Below, in pieces: positions 1 through 6,385 of a stretch of 14,361 nucleotides of DNA; the first letter of the stretch is position 1, and each line of letters opens with the position of its first letter. The stretch is from an uncultured Porphyromonadaceae bacterium. Lineage in GTDB: Bacteria; Bacteroidota; Bacteroidia; Bacteroidales; Muribaculaceae. The position numbers were made by a program, and so were the translations under genes. The notes under the pieces are model-generated. The model saw only the letters and a list, made by a program, of their open reading frames with translations, ran no database searches and had not been told where the DNA came from. The stretch spans positions 1 through 14,361 of the forward strand of contig CAMWRO010000044.1 of assembly GCA_947176615.1 (NCBI GenBank). The letters run 5' to 3'.

Positions 1-54
1 CAGCATTAGGCGTTCTTGTAAGAGTTAAGTTTTATCGTTCAGTAACAGTCAATT

Positions 55-79
55 ATTATCAATACAAATCATTGATAAT
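55..79. repeat. 9-bp inverted repeat with 7-bp spacer beside the mnmE stop
   Basis: The arms ATTATCAAT (55-63) and ATTGATAAT (71-79) are perfect reverse complements around the 7-nt spacer ACAAATC, and the repeat begins 7 bp after the mnmE stop codon. In the mnmE transcript it would form an AT-rich hairpin, but no clear T-run follows, so it would be a weak terminator. A 7-bp centre between inverted arms is also the layout of a tyrosine-recombinase core site, but no integrase gene is in view. The function is open. Confidence 0.45.
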
Positions 80-86
80 CAATCGG

Positions 87-1532
87 TTACTTGCCGATGC
101 AGAAGCGGGTGAAGATGGTTGTGAGGATTTCGGGGGTGGTTATGGTGCCGGTTATGGTGCCGAGGTGGTGGATGGTTTCGCGGAGGTCTTGGGCGATGAA
201 GTCGCCTGAGAGGCCGGTGTGCAGGCCGTCTATCACACGGGTTATCGAGGTCTTGGCTGAGATGAGGGCTTCGTAATGGCGTGCGTTGGTGACGATGACA
301 TCGGCGTTGTCAATGAGGTCGGCGCCTGAAACGTCGTGCAGCAACGATTGCAGCCGGTCGATGTTCTGACCGGTATGGGCCGAAATAAATATGGTCGGTG
401 CCGACTGTGGGAGGGTTGTCGAGATGGCGGTGGTAATTTTGTCTCGGTCGACTGATGTGATGTCGATTTTGTTGACTGCGACAATGAGGGCGGTGTCGGC
501 TGAAAGGCGTGAGGTGATTTCAGATGAAAGTTGGCCGAGGTCGGCAAAATCAGGTGGCAGTACCCATATCACGATGCGTGCTTGCGATATTTTGTCGAGG
601 GTACGTCCAATTCCGAGTGCTTCTACTTCATCGGCGGGTGTGTTGCGCAGTCCGGCGGTGTCGATAAAGCGGTAAAGTATGCCGTTGATTTCGATGGTGT
701 CCTCGATGGTGTCTCGGGTTGTGCCGGGGATATTGCTGACGATGGCGCGGTTGTCTTGCAGCAAGGCGTTCAGCAGTGTCGATTTGCCGGCATTCGGTTC
801 TCCGACGATTGCGACCGGTATGCCGTCTTTAATTGCCTGTCCGGTTGAGAATGACGAGGCAAGACGTGTGACAAGCCGGTGTATCTCGTCGGCTGTCCCG
901 ATGAGTTTTTCTCTTGAGGCAAATTCTACATCTTCTTCTGAGAAATCCAGTTCAAGTTCAAGGAGCGATGCGAGGTCCAAAAGCTGGTTGCGGAGTGTTT
1001 CCAGCACTTTGGAGAAGTCGCCGCGCATCTGACCGGCTGCGAGACGGTGGGCGTTTTTCGACGAGGCGGCTATGACGTCGGCCACGGCTTCGGCTTCGGC
1101 AAGGTCAAGGCGCCCGGAGGCAAATGCGCGGCGTGTAAATTCGCCCGGTTCGGCCAACCGGCATCCGCGGTCTATCAGTATTTTTATGAGTCGCGACTGT
1201 ATCCATCTCGATCCGTGAACCGAAATTTCGACCACGTCTTCTCCTGTAAACGAGCGTGGCGAGCGATACACGGTCGCTACCGCTTGGTCGAGTGGCGGCT
1301 CGCCGGGCGCTGCATCGGGGTCGATGATGTTACCCAAGTGTGCGGTGTGGCTTTGTGCCGAAGCAAGGCTTTTACCTTCCCAGACGGAGTCGGCAATATC
1401 AATCGCTCTTGGACCCGAGATGCGCACGACGGCTATGCCGCCGACGCCGGGAGGGGTTGAAATCGCGCAGATGGTTGAGTCAGATATGGATAGGGAGAGG
1501 GGAGAGGCTGTTACGGGCGTATCGTGCTCCAC
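87..1532 (-). CDS. mnmE: tRNA uridine-5-carboxymethylaminomethyl(34) synthesis GTPase MnmE
   Basis: MnmE works with MnmG in the cytoplasm to modify the wobble uridine (U34) of certain tRNAs, using a tetrahydrofolate one-carbon donor and GTP hydrolysis. The 481-residue length is normal for the family. The N-terminal folate-binding domain covers about residues 19-135, with TICAISTPPG and GGIAVVRISG. The G domain lies inside a helical domain: G1 GEPNAGKS (244-251), G2 GTTRD (270-274), G3 DTAG (291-294) and G4 NKID (354-357). The protein ends with the diagnostic FCIGK, whose Cys478 is conserved. The start is GTG; I see no ATG, GTG or TTG between it and the conserved domain, so about 12 residues form an extra N-terminal tail. 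This start lies inside the 3' end of the upstream nuclease gene, a 22-nt overlap that suggests translational coupling. The identification is very secure; the exact start is less so. Confidence 0.97.
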   Translation of the reverse strand: MEHDTPVTASPLSLSISDSTICAISTPPGVGGIAVVRISGPRAIDIADSVWEGKSLASAQSHTAHLGNIIDPDAAPGEPPLDQAVATVYRSPRSFTGEDVVEISVHGSRWIQSRLIKILIDRGCRLAEPGEFTRRAFASGRLDLAEAEAVADVIAASSKNAHRLAAGQMRGDFSKVLETLRNQLLDLASLLELELDFSEEDVEFASREKLIGTADEIHRLVTRLASSFSTGQAIKDGIPVAIVGEPNAGKSTLLNALLQDNRAIVSNIPGTTRDTIEDTIEINGILYRFIDTAGLRNTPADEVEALGIGRTLDKISQARIVIWVLPPDFADLGQLSSEITSRLSADTALIVAVNKIDITSVDRDKITTAISTTLPQSAPTIFISAHTGQNIDRLQSLLHDVSGADLIDNADVIVTNARHYEALISAKTSITRVIDGLHTGLSGDFIAQDLRETIHHLGTITGTITTPEILTTIFTRFCIGK

Positions 1533-2317
1533 AAGTGAAAATTTTTCTGAGATTCGACAGTTGATTCAATATCATCGGGGAGAGTGTAGAAGAAGTCATA
1601 GCCGGTTATTTCTTCAATTTCATCGATTGTTACGGCGGCGGCTTGCATTCCTCCCGGTACTTTGCCGTTGGGCATGATAAATCCTATTCCGCGGGGCGGA
1701 TTGGCATAGGGTGAAATGATTGCTTTAAAAAAGCGACGGGGCACATAGATGTGCGGGTCGCCGATGTATTCAATCGGTGTTTCATCATATATCGGGCCGC
1801 AGACGATGTATATCACGCTGTCAGTCTGTGCCCACACTCGGCATTTTTCTTCCAGTTTTTTCCATGAGCCGGAATTCAGTGACTTGGCCTGCGGGCAGAT
1901 ATTGGTCATGTAAAAGGTTTCCTGCATGGCCTCTTTGTCCCATTTCATGTCTCCTGCCGGCGCCATGTGTCCGCGGTCATATCCTGAATAGTTGTAGTCG
2001 TAAGGTTCGGCGCAACCGGCAACGCTTTCGTCACAGTAAAATTTGCGGGCGCGAGGTTCTGTCCCTTCGGTTTCTTCTCCGGTAAGTTCCCACGAGACCC
2101 AGTTGGGGATGTGGAGCGAGGGGTTAAACGACACATCCATGCCTTTGTAGTGTATGAGTTCCGACTCGACACTTTCGGGTGTCTTTACCTCCATAAGGTT
2201 GCCAAATTCGCCACTGACGATGCCGGTATTGTCTGTGGCATGGCAGCATGTCACACTGATGACGAATGCGGCAATCGGGATAAGTGAAAACAGGCTGTAT
2301 TTAGACTTTGAGTTCAT
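1511..2317 (-). CDS. secreted DNA/RNA non-specific endonuclease (NUC1 / Serratia nuclease family)
   Basis: A 268-residue metal-dependent nuclease of the beta-beta-alpha-metal family, predicted to cut DNA and RNA without sequence preference outside the cytoplasm. The signature DRGHMAPAGD spans residues 114-123, with His117 the expected general base. The metal-binding Asn139 lies in MTNICPQ, where the family usually has Ser rather than Cys. LNSGSWKKLE (147-156) is also typical. The N-terminus has Lys4 and Lys6 and a hydrophobic stretch to about residue 23, then CHA before Thr28, fitting signal peptidase I. The preceding Cys residues do not make a good lipobox. Five Cys in the mature part could form disulfides. 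It starts with ATG 16 bp after the aminotransferase stop and overlaps mnmE by 22 nt. Likely roles are nucleic acid scavenging or extracellular DNA turnover. The family call is firm; the physiological role is inferred. Confidence 0.92.
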   Translation of the reverse strand: MNSKSKYSLFSLIPIAAFVISVTCCHATDNTGIVSGEFGNLMEVKTPESVESELIHYKGMDVSFNPSLHIPNWVSWELTGEETEGTEPRARKFYCDESVAGCAEPYDYNYSGYDRGHMAPAGDMKWDKEAMQETFYMTNICPQAKSLNSGSWKKLEEKCRVWAQTDSVIYIVCGPIYDETPIEYIGDPHIYVPRRFFKAIISPYANPPRGIGFIMPNGKVPGGMQAAAVTIDEIEEITGYDFFYTLPDDIESTVESQKNFHLWSTIRP

Positions 2318-2333
2318 TAATGAATGTTGATTG

Positions 2334-3470
2334 TTACAAGTCGATTGTGTTGATTATTCGGGCGATGTCGGCTGCGTCTTTGACCGAAGTGCCGGTCGCA
2401 ACAGGCAGGCTGACTACCTGTCCGGCGAGTGTTTCGGTTACGGGTAAATCGCCGTGGCGCAATTTGCCGTGATAGCACGGTTGCCGGTGGGGCGGAACGG
2501 CGTAATGGATGTCAGTTCCAACGCCTGCGTCGGTAAGTTTCCGAATCATTTCATCCCGTTTCCCGCAGGTAACACGGATTACATACTGGTGCCACACGTT
2601 GTCAATGACTGCTTGAGTCATCGTGGGTGTAATCACTGAGGGGTGATTGATTGTGCGGTGATAGGCGAGTGCGCGGGCAAAACGGTCGGCGTTTTCTTCG
2701 TCGGTATGGCTGAGTTTTACTCTCAGCATTGCTGCCTGAATCGGGTCCATGCGGCAATTGAAACCTGCATAAATATTGTGATAGCGCCGGTCGCTGCCAT
2801 AGTTGGCAAGCGCGCGGACTGCCTGTGCCAAATCCTTATCATGGGTTGCGACGGCTCCGGCATCGCCCAGCGCTCCGACATTTTTTGTGGGATAAAAGCT
2901 GAAGCCTCCCGCATCGCCGAGAGCCCCGGCCCGGTCGCTGCCATATAGGCCGCCGGTTGTCGCACGGGCACCGATAGCCTGTGCTGTGTCCTCGATAACC
3001 TTCAGGCTGTGCCGTCGGGCGATGTCGGCAAGATGATTGTCCCATGCTACGCGGCCATATAGATGAACGGTCATGATTCCGCGAGTCCGGTCGGTTATCG
3101 CTTGTTCGATTAATGAAGTATCAATGTTCATCGTGTCATAGTCGGCATCCACGAGGACCGGGGCCAGTCCCGCGTCGGTTATGGCGAGTATCGAGGCGAT
3201 ATAAGTGTTGGCGGGAACGATGATTTCATCGCCCTGTTCCATCACGCCGAGTTCCACATAGGCTCGGAGAATCAATCGGAGTGCGTCAAGGCCATTGCTG
3301 ACTGCGATGACGTGCGGCACACGCAGCATGTCGCTTAATTCATGTTCAAAAGCCTCGACTTCAGAGCCTCCTACATAACGACCCGACTCTATCACACGGG
3401 TTGCCGCGGCGATAAGCTCGTCACGGTAAGGCTCGTTTACTTTCCCAAGGTCAAGAAAAGGATAACGCAT
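2334..3470 (-). CDS. DegT/DnrJ/EryC1/StrS-family sugar nucleotide aminotransferase (FdtB-like)
   Basis: A 378-residue PLP-dependent aminotransferase that would transfer an amino group, usually from glutamate, to a keto-sugar nucleotide in the cytoplasm. It begins with the family hallmark PFLDLGKVN. SNGLDALRL (58-66) and DEIIVPANTYIAS (81-93) line the cofactor and substrate pocket, EDTAQAIGA (160-168) holds the aspartate contacting the PLP ring, and Lys196 in SFYPTKN is the expected Schiff-base lysine. GFNCRMDPIQAAML (236-249) is typical of VioA/DesV/FdtB-like enzymes. Length is normal and no key residue is missing. It starts 13 bp after the fdtA-like gene, which points to a 3-amino-3,6-dideoxyhexose (Fuc3N or Qui3N) made from a dTDP-3-keto sugar. 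The sugar's identity cannot be read from sequence, so no symbol is assigned. Confidence 0.93.
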   Translation of the reverse strand: MRYPFLDLGKVNEPYRDELIAAATRVIESGRYVGGSEVEAFEHELSDMLRVPHVIAVSNGLDALRLILRAYVELGVMEQGDEIIVPANTYIASILAITDAGLAPVLVDADYDTMNIDTSLIEQAITDRTRGIMTVHLYGRVAWDNHLADIARRHSLKVIEDTAQAIGARATTGGLYGSDRAGALGDAGGFSFYPTKNVGALGDAGAVATHDKDLAQAVRALANYGSDRRYHNIYAGFNCRMDPIQAAMLRVKLSHTDEENADRFARALAYHRTINHPSVITPTMTQAVIDNVWHQYVIRVTCGKRDEMIRKLTDAGVGTDIHYAVPPHRQPCYHGKLRHGDLPVTETLAGQVVSLPVATGTSVKDAADIARIINTIDL

Positions 3471-3483
3471 CAGTCAGTATGTG

Positions 3484-3900
3484 TCAAAATCCGTTTTTAT
3501 CTGCAATTCGTTTAAATTCTTCAAAATCACGCACATAATCTTCCTCGCTGTAAGGGGTGGATGTTATGACCAAGCACACGCTTCCCGAGGCAAAATTGTC
3601 AAGTGTGCGCCAATATCCCGGTGGAATATAAAGCGCTTTATACGGACGGTTGAGCGTGTAGGTGCGCCAGTCCTCTCCGTCAAACAGATTGACATTGAAG
3701 CTGCCGCTGGTGGCGATTACAAATTCCTGTCCCTCGTGGTGGGAGTGTCCTCCGCGTTCCTCGCCGGCCGGCACGTCATAGGTCCAGTATACCCGGGCGA
3801 TGTCAAACGGAACCTGATCTTTGTTTTGTACAAAAGTCAGGTTTCCACGAGGGTCATAGATGCGGGGAAGGTCATATATTCCGGGACGTAATTTCTCCAT
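3484..3900 (-). CDS. FdtA-like dTDP-4-keto-6-deoxyhexose 3,4-ketoisomerase (cupin)
   Basis: A 138-residue single-domain cupin of the FdtA/QdtA (WxcM C-terminal-like) family. These enzymes move the keto group of dTDP-4-keto-6-deoxyglucose from C4 to C3, preparing it for a DegT aminotransferase. The diagnostic motif RGGHSHH is at residues 49-55; His52 and His54 match the conserved active-site pair. YVIATSG-like cupin strands follow around residues 60-70, then DGEDW, LNRPYKALYIPPGYWR (83-98) and the typical C-terminal YSEEDYVRDFEEFK. Length is complete. It lies 16 bp after the universal stress protein gene and 13 bp before its probable aminotransferase partner. FdtA and QdtA differ only in C4 stereochemistry of the product, which I cannot decide here. 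No acetyltransferase gene (FdtC/QdtC type) lies alongside. Confidence 0.9.
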   Translation of the reverse strand: MEKLRPGIYDLPRIYDPRGNLTFVQNKDQVPFDIARVYWTYDVPAGEERGGHSHHEGQEFVIATSGSFNVNLFDGEDWRTYTLNRPYKALYIPPGYWRTLDNFASGSVCLVITSTPYSEEDYVRDFEEFKRIADKNGF

Positions 3901-3916
3901 GATTTTCTATAAATTG

Positions 3917-5044
3917 TTATACGGGTATCACCATCATCGGTATGTCGGCGTGGAACAGAAGCCGGTGGGCGAGACCCGGATTGAATAATCGGGCAAAGAC
4001 GTTCTTCTTGCGGTTAGGAACCGTGATCAGGTCTATCGGGGAGCCGTTGCCGAGATTGTTGAAATCCTCGATGACATTGTCGAGAGTCAGTGATGCGGTG
4101 TCAAACGTGTATCCGGCATAGTGCTCTTTACTGTAGTCCAGCAGCCGTCGGAGCGTTTCCTGATTTCCATGCGGGTTCTTTTTTGACGGGATTGATACAA
4201 GTGTGACATGTAAATTTTTGAGCGGGAACAGGCGATAGAGGGCGTCAAGGGCCAGAATATCCTCTTGGTCAAGACTGCTGAAAAGCACGACGCGCCTGAG
4301 CTGTTCAATTTCGTTAAGATGAGTCGATTCCGGAACGGTAAAGACAGGGAATCGGGTCGTGTCAAGAACTTCGGCTGTAACGCTCCCGATCAAATCCCGT
4401 TCTTTTTTGCCTGCGCCGCGCGTTCCCATGACTATGAGCATCGGCTTGATTTCCTTGGCCCTTATGTCAATCACATCCTCCGGGACGCCTTCCCGTATCT
4501 CGGTGGTGAATTTAACCGCGGGGATTGTTCCGGTTTTAATCTTTTCCCTGATGGAAAGCGTGAATTTTTTCATCATCAATTCCACCTCAGTCTCAATCGT
4601 CTTGTCTTCTTCGGCTTCGGTGACGATGCTGTCGTCAAAGGTAAGGGAGTCAGACAATTGTATGGCCGTCGACAGAGAGGGGTCGATGTAGGTGTTAAGG
4701 ATGCGGACTGACGCGCGGTGTTCAGCCGCAATGTGAAACGCGATGTCACAGGCGAGCGCCGAGTAGGCTGAAAAGTCAACCGGCACAAGAACAGTCGGTT
4801 GTTTCCCTTCTGAATCGGCCGGAGAACCATTGGTAAAGATGTCGAGATTCTCGATTATGCGCAATGCCAGCGGCAAGTCTGTCTCGTGGATGCGCACTCT
4901 GACACCTGATGAGACAACCGGTTGTGACAAGTTCACATTCTGGAGCACGGTTTCCACACCTTCGCTTTCAAGCACCGATTTCAGGGCTTGGGCTTTGTCG
5001 TAAGTGTGGATTGCAACGGTAATAAGTCTTGATTCTTCGGCCAT
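3917..5044 (-). CDS. universal stress protein with N-terminal DUF2007-like domain
   Basis: A 375-residue cytoplasmic protein in three parts. Residues about 7-68 resemble DUF2007 signal-transducing domains, with a short beta/alpha fold and LITVAIHTYDKAQAL near the start. Residues about 82-238 form a canonical UspA domain: VLVPVDFSAYSALA at the start, and the ATP-binding pattern G-2x-G-9x-G-S as GTRGAGKKERDLIGS (207-221), then FPVFTVPE. Residues about 250-375 form a second Usp-like fold, starting VVLFSSLD and ending IPMMVIPV, but lacking the glycine motif (VPNRKKNVFARLFN in its place), so probably not binding nucleotide. Its start is 114 bp below the HTH gene, behind a terminator-like hairpin, so it probably has its own promoter and heads the run down to mnmE. 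The role in stress or energy sensing is inferred from the family. Confidence 0.88.
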   Translation of the reverse strand: MAEESRLITVAIHTYDKAQALKSVLESEGVETVLQNVNLSQPVVSSGVRVRIHETDLPLALRIIENLDIFTNGSPADSEGKQPTVLVPVDFSAYSALACDIAFHIAAEHRASVRILNTYIDPSLSTAIQLSDSLTFDDSIVTEAEEDKTIETEVELMMKKFTLSIREKIKTGTIPAVKFTTEIREGVPEDVIDIRAKEIKPMLIVMGTRGAGKKERDLIGSVTAEVLDTTRFPVFTVPESTHLNEIEQLRRVVLFSSLDQEDILALDALYRLFPLKNLHVTLVSIPSKKNPHGNQETLRRLLDYSKEHYAGYTFDTASLTLDNVIEDFNNLGNGSPIDLITVPNRKKNVFARLFNPGLAHRLLFHADIPMMVIPV

Positions 5045-5068
5045 AACAGTGTAAGAATTCTATTTAAA

Positions 5069-5128
5069 AACAGAAAGACATCAGCGGTTTTGAACCCATA
5101 GAGGGGAAACCCGATATGCCTTTCTGTT
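5069..5128 (-). terminator. probable intrinsic terminator after the HTH gene
   Basis: Perfect 9-bp arms AACAGAAAG (5069-5077) and CTTTCTGTT (5120-5128), extended inward after one mismatch by CAT/ATG. In minus-strand transcripts the hairpin is followed directly by TTTAAAT, giving a run of five Ts with the end of the stem. Ts also follow on the plus strand, so it could act in both directions, although no plus-strand gene is in view. The loop is long (about 34 nt) but contains possible inner pairing (CGGTTT with AAACCCG). It separates the HTH gene from the universal stress protein gene. Confidence 0.6.
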
Positions 5129-5158
5129 ATGTTTTTTAAGATACAAAACAAGGGGCGG

Positions 5159-5419
5159 TCACGCCTCCTCCTTCATCCCTTCGAGGATTTCTACAGCCAT
5201 ATCATAGATGGTGGTGTCGTCCAAAACCACAATGCCACCGTCGGGTCCCGGCTCGATGTGAACTCCACAGTTCTTGCCAAACTCGTAATTACTGCCACCA
5301 AAGTAGTTGCGCACCGTCTGGGCTGTAATGTTCAGCTTGTCAGCAATCTGGCGAATCGAGCCGTCGGGGAGGCTGTCCTTGATGCGGCGGAGGTCGTTGA
5401 AGGTGATAGTTTTAGTCAT
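5159..5419 (-). CDS. small helix-turn-helix DNA-binding protein
   Basis: An 86-residue protein with no membrane segment. Residues about 8-42 look like a helix-turn-helix: FNDLRRIKDSLPDGS, then IRQIADKLNITAQTVRNYF, the pattern of HTH domains in which IADKLN is the first helix and TAQTVRNYF the recognition helix. The C-terminal half has a GGIVVLDDTT beta segment and an acidic helix, YDMAVEILEGMKEE, that could dimerise. It stands alone between the end of the bat operon and the universal stress gene, with a good Bacteroides-type promoter 5', a palindrome over that promoter, and a terminator-like hairpin 3'. Autoregulation is a reasonable inference. I do not recognise a named family, and its targets are unknown. 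Confidence 0.8.
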   Translation of the reverse strand: MTKTITFNDLRRIKDSLPDGSIRQIADKLNITAQTVRNYFGGSNYEFGKNCGVHIEPGPDGGIVVLDDTTIYDMAVEILEGMKEEA

Positions 5420-5467
5420 GATACTATGTTTTTGGGGGTTAATAATTGATTTTATTTTTGATGGTTA

Positions 5468-5499
5468 TAAATTTAGAACTAAATTTTTATTTAAACAAA
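5468..5499 (-). promoter_or_regulatory. Bacteroides-type promoter for the HTH gene
   Basis: On the minus strand TTTG (5496-5499) is followed after exactly 20 nt by TAAATTTA (5468-5475). The Bacteroidota primary sigma factor consensus is TTTG, 19-21 nt, TAnnTTTG, so only the last base of the -7 box departs. Transcription would begin near 5461, leaving a leader of about 40 nt before the ATG at 5417-5419. The region is very AT-rich, so a chance match is possible. Confidence 0.6.
5469..5486. promoter_or_regulatory. 18-bp palindrome, candidate operator
   Basis: AAATTTAG (5469-5476), a 2-bp AA spacer, and CTAAATTT (5479-5486) form a perfect palindrome. It covers seven of the eight bases of the predicted -7 box and part of the spacer of the HTH gene promoter, where a dimeric repressor would block RNA polymerase. 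Binding by the 86-aa HTH product is an inference from position and symmetry. Confidence 0.45.
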
Positions 5500-5514
5500 T
5501 AATTGAGCCAAAAT

Positions 5515-5568
5515 CTTACAGTGTTTTATAACATTGTTTTTGCGACAATAGTCGCTGTGGACTGTAAG
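5515..5568 (-). terminator. possible terminator at the end of the bat operon
   Basis: Perfect 8-bp arms CTTACAGT (5515-5522) and ACTGTAAG (5561-5568) enclose a smaller hairpin GCGAC-AATA-GTCGC (5542-5555). The structure begins 31 bp after the batE stop codon. In the minus-strand transcript it is followed by ATTTTGG, a short T-run, so termination could be incomplete. The gene-free stretch 5420-5598 otherwise holds the HTH promoter. Confidence 0.4.
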
Positions 5569-5598
5569 TGGCTGTATGTTAGGAGTGTAGATTCTGAT

Positions 5599-6381
5599 TT
5601 AGATTTTCTCGACTGCATTGCTGTCAATCCACGCGCGATGGGTGTTGTCAATCTCCACGTCATACCATGTGGAAGTGACCGAATCGGCTGTCGTGGTCCT
5701 TACCGAATCAAGAATCTTAACCTTTGTCCCTTCGTGCAGGAGCATCGCTTCCTGATTGCGGTCATGCGGGATGCGCGGAACCGTTGACAGAATCGTTGAC
5801 GGCGCGGTGATGACTGCGGCGTCGTCGGCCAGTGACAATGATGCCGAGCGGAAGGCGAAAAAGATGAAAATGCCTGTACCGATGAGGGTGACGATGCTGC
5901 CGAAGAAACCGGTTTTGCGCAAGGGCACGCTCGATGAGAATACATACAGAGCCACGCCGCTTACGGTGAGCACAAAGAATCCGAAGGCGAGCCATGCCCA
6001 TGTGTCTGACTTGGCCTTGTTGGATGCTGCGTCAAGGGCATTGCCGATAAAAGTGCCTCGTTCTCCGCTACGGTCGATAATCCGCTCGTTTACAAAATCG
6101 AGATTATCTCGGGTGTCGGTACTTGTCGGGTCGAGACGCAGTGACCGCTCGTAGGCTACAATGGCCTTTCCCGGTTGTCCGAGGCGGTAATAACAGTTTC
6201 CGAGATTGTAATAGAGGGTGGCCGATGTCCCTTCTTCGGCTATGACCTTGTTATAGAGTGACGCGGCCATAGCGAAGTCTTCGGCCATGTAGGCCGAGTC
6301 GGCTTGCTCGATGAGTGTCGATGCCCCCGCGGTCAGGATTGACGCGGTCATTACTAATATGCTGATAAAAATTTGTTTCAT
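5599..6381 (-). CDS. batE: BatE: TPR and SH3-like membrane protein of the Bat complex
   Basis: A 260-residue last member of the Bat operon. An N-terminal signal sequence (residues 1-20, ending AGA before Ser21) precedes TPR repeats at about 23-95, with Y-N-L-G-N-C-Y-Y-R-L-G typical of a TPR helix A. Two membrane segments follow, about 128-149 and 158-178. The C-terminal part (about 185-260) resembles a bacterial SH3 domain, with EGTKVKILDS and a final WIDSNAVEKI of the kind usual in SH3b domains. TPR, two transmembrane helices and SH3b in this order is the standard BatE layout. It begins 4 bp after batD. Bat genes were named from a Bacteroides fragilis aerotolerance phenotype; the molecular role of BatE is not established. 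Confidence 0.9.
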   Translation of the reverse strand: MKQIFISILVMTASILTAGASTLIEQADSAYMAEDFAMAASLYNKVIAEEGTSATLYYNLGNCYYRLGQPGKAIVAYERSLRLDPTSTDTRDNLDFVNERIIDRSGERGTFIGNALDAASNKAKSDTWAWLAFGFFVLTVSGVALYVFSSSVPLRKTGFFGSIVTLIGTGIFIFFAFRSASLSLADDAAVITAPSTILSTVPRIPHDRNQEAMLLHEGTKVKILDSVRTTTADSVTSTWYDVEIDNTHRAWIDSNAVEKI

Positions 6382-6385
6382 AATC

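Noticed and set aside
2234..2317. Lipoprotein signal on the nuclease
   Set aside because: The residues before the two Cys (SVT and VTC) do not fit a lipobox; CHA before Thr28 fits signal peptidase I better.
3481..3891. Plus-strand 136-residue open frame
   Set aside because: Exact antisense of the FdtA-like gene, whose cupin motifs and neighbours settle the coding strand.
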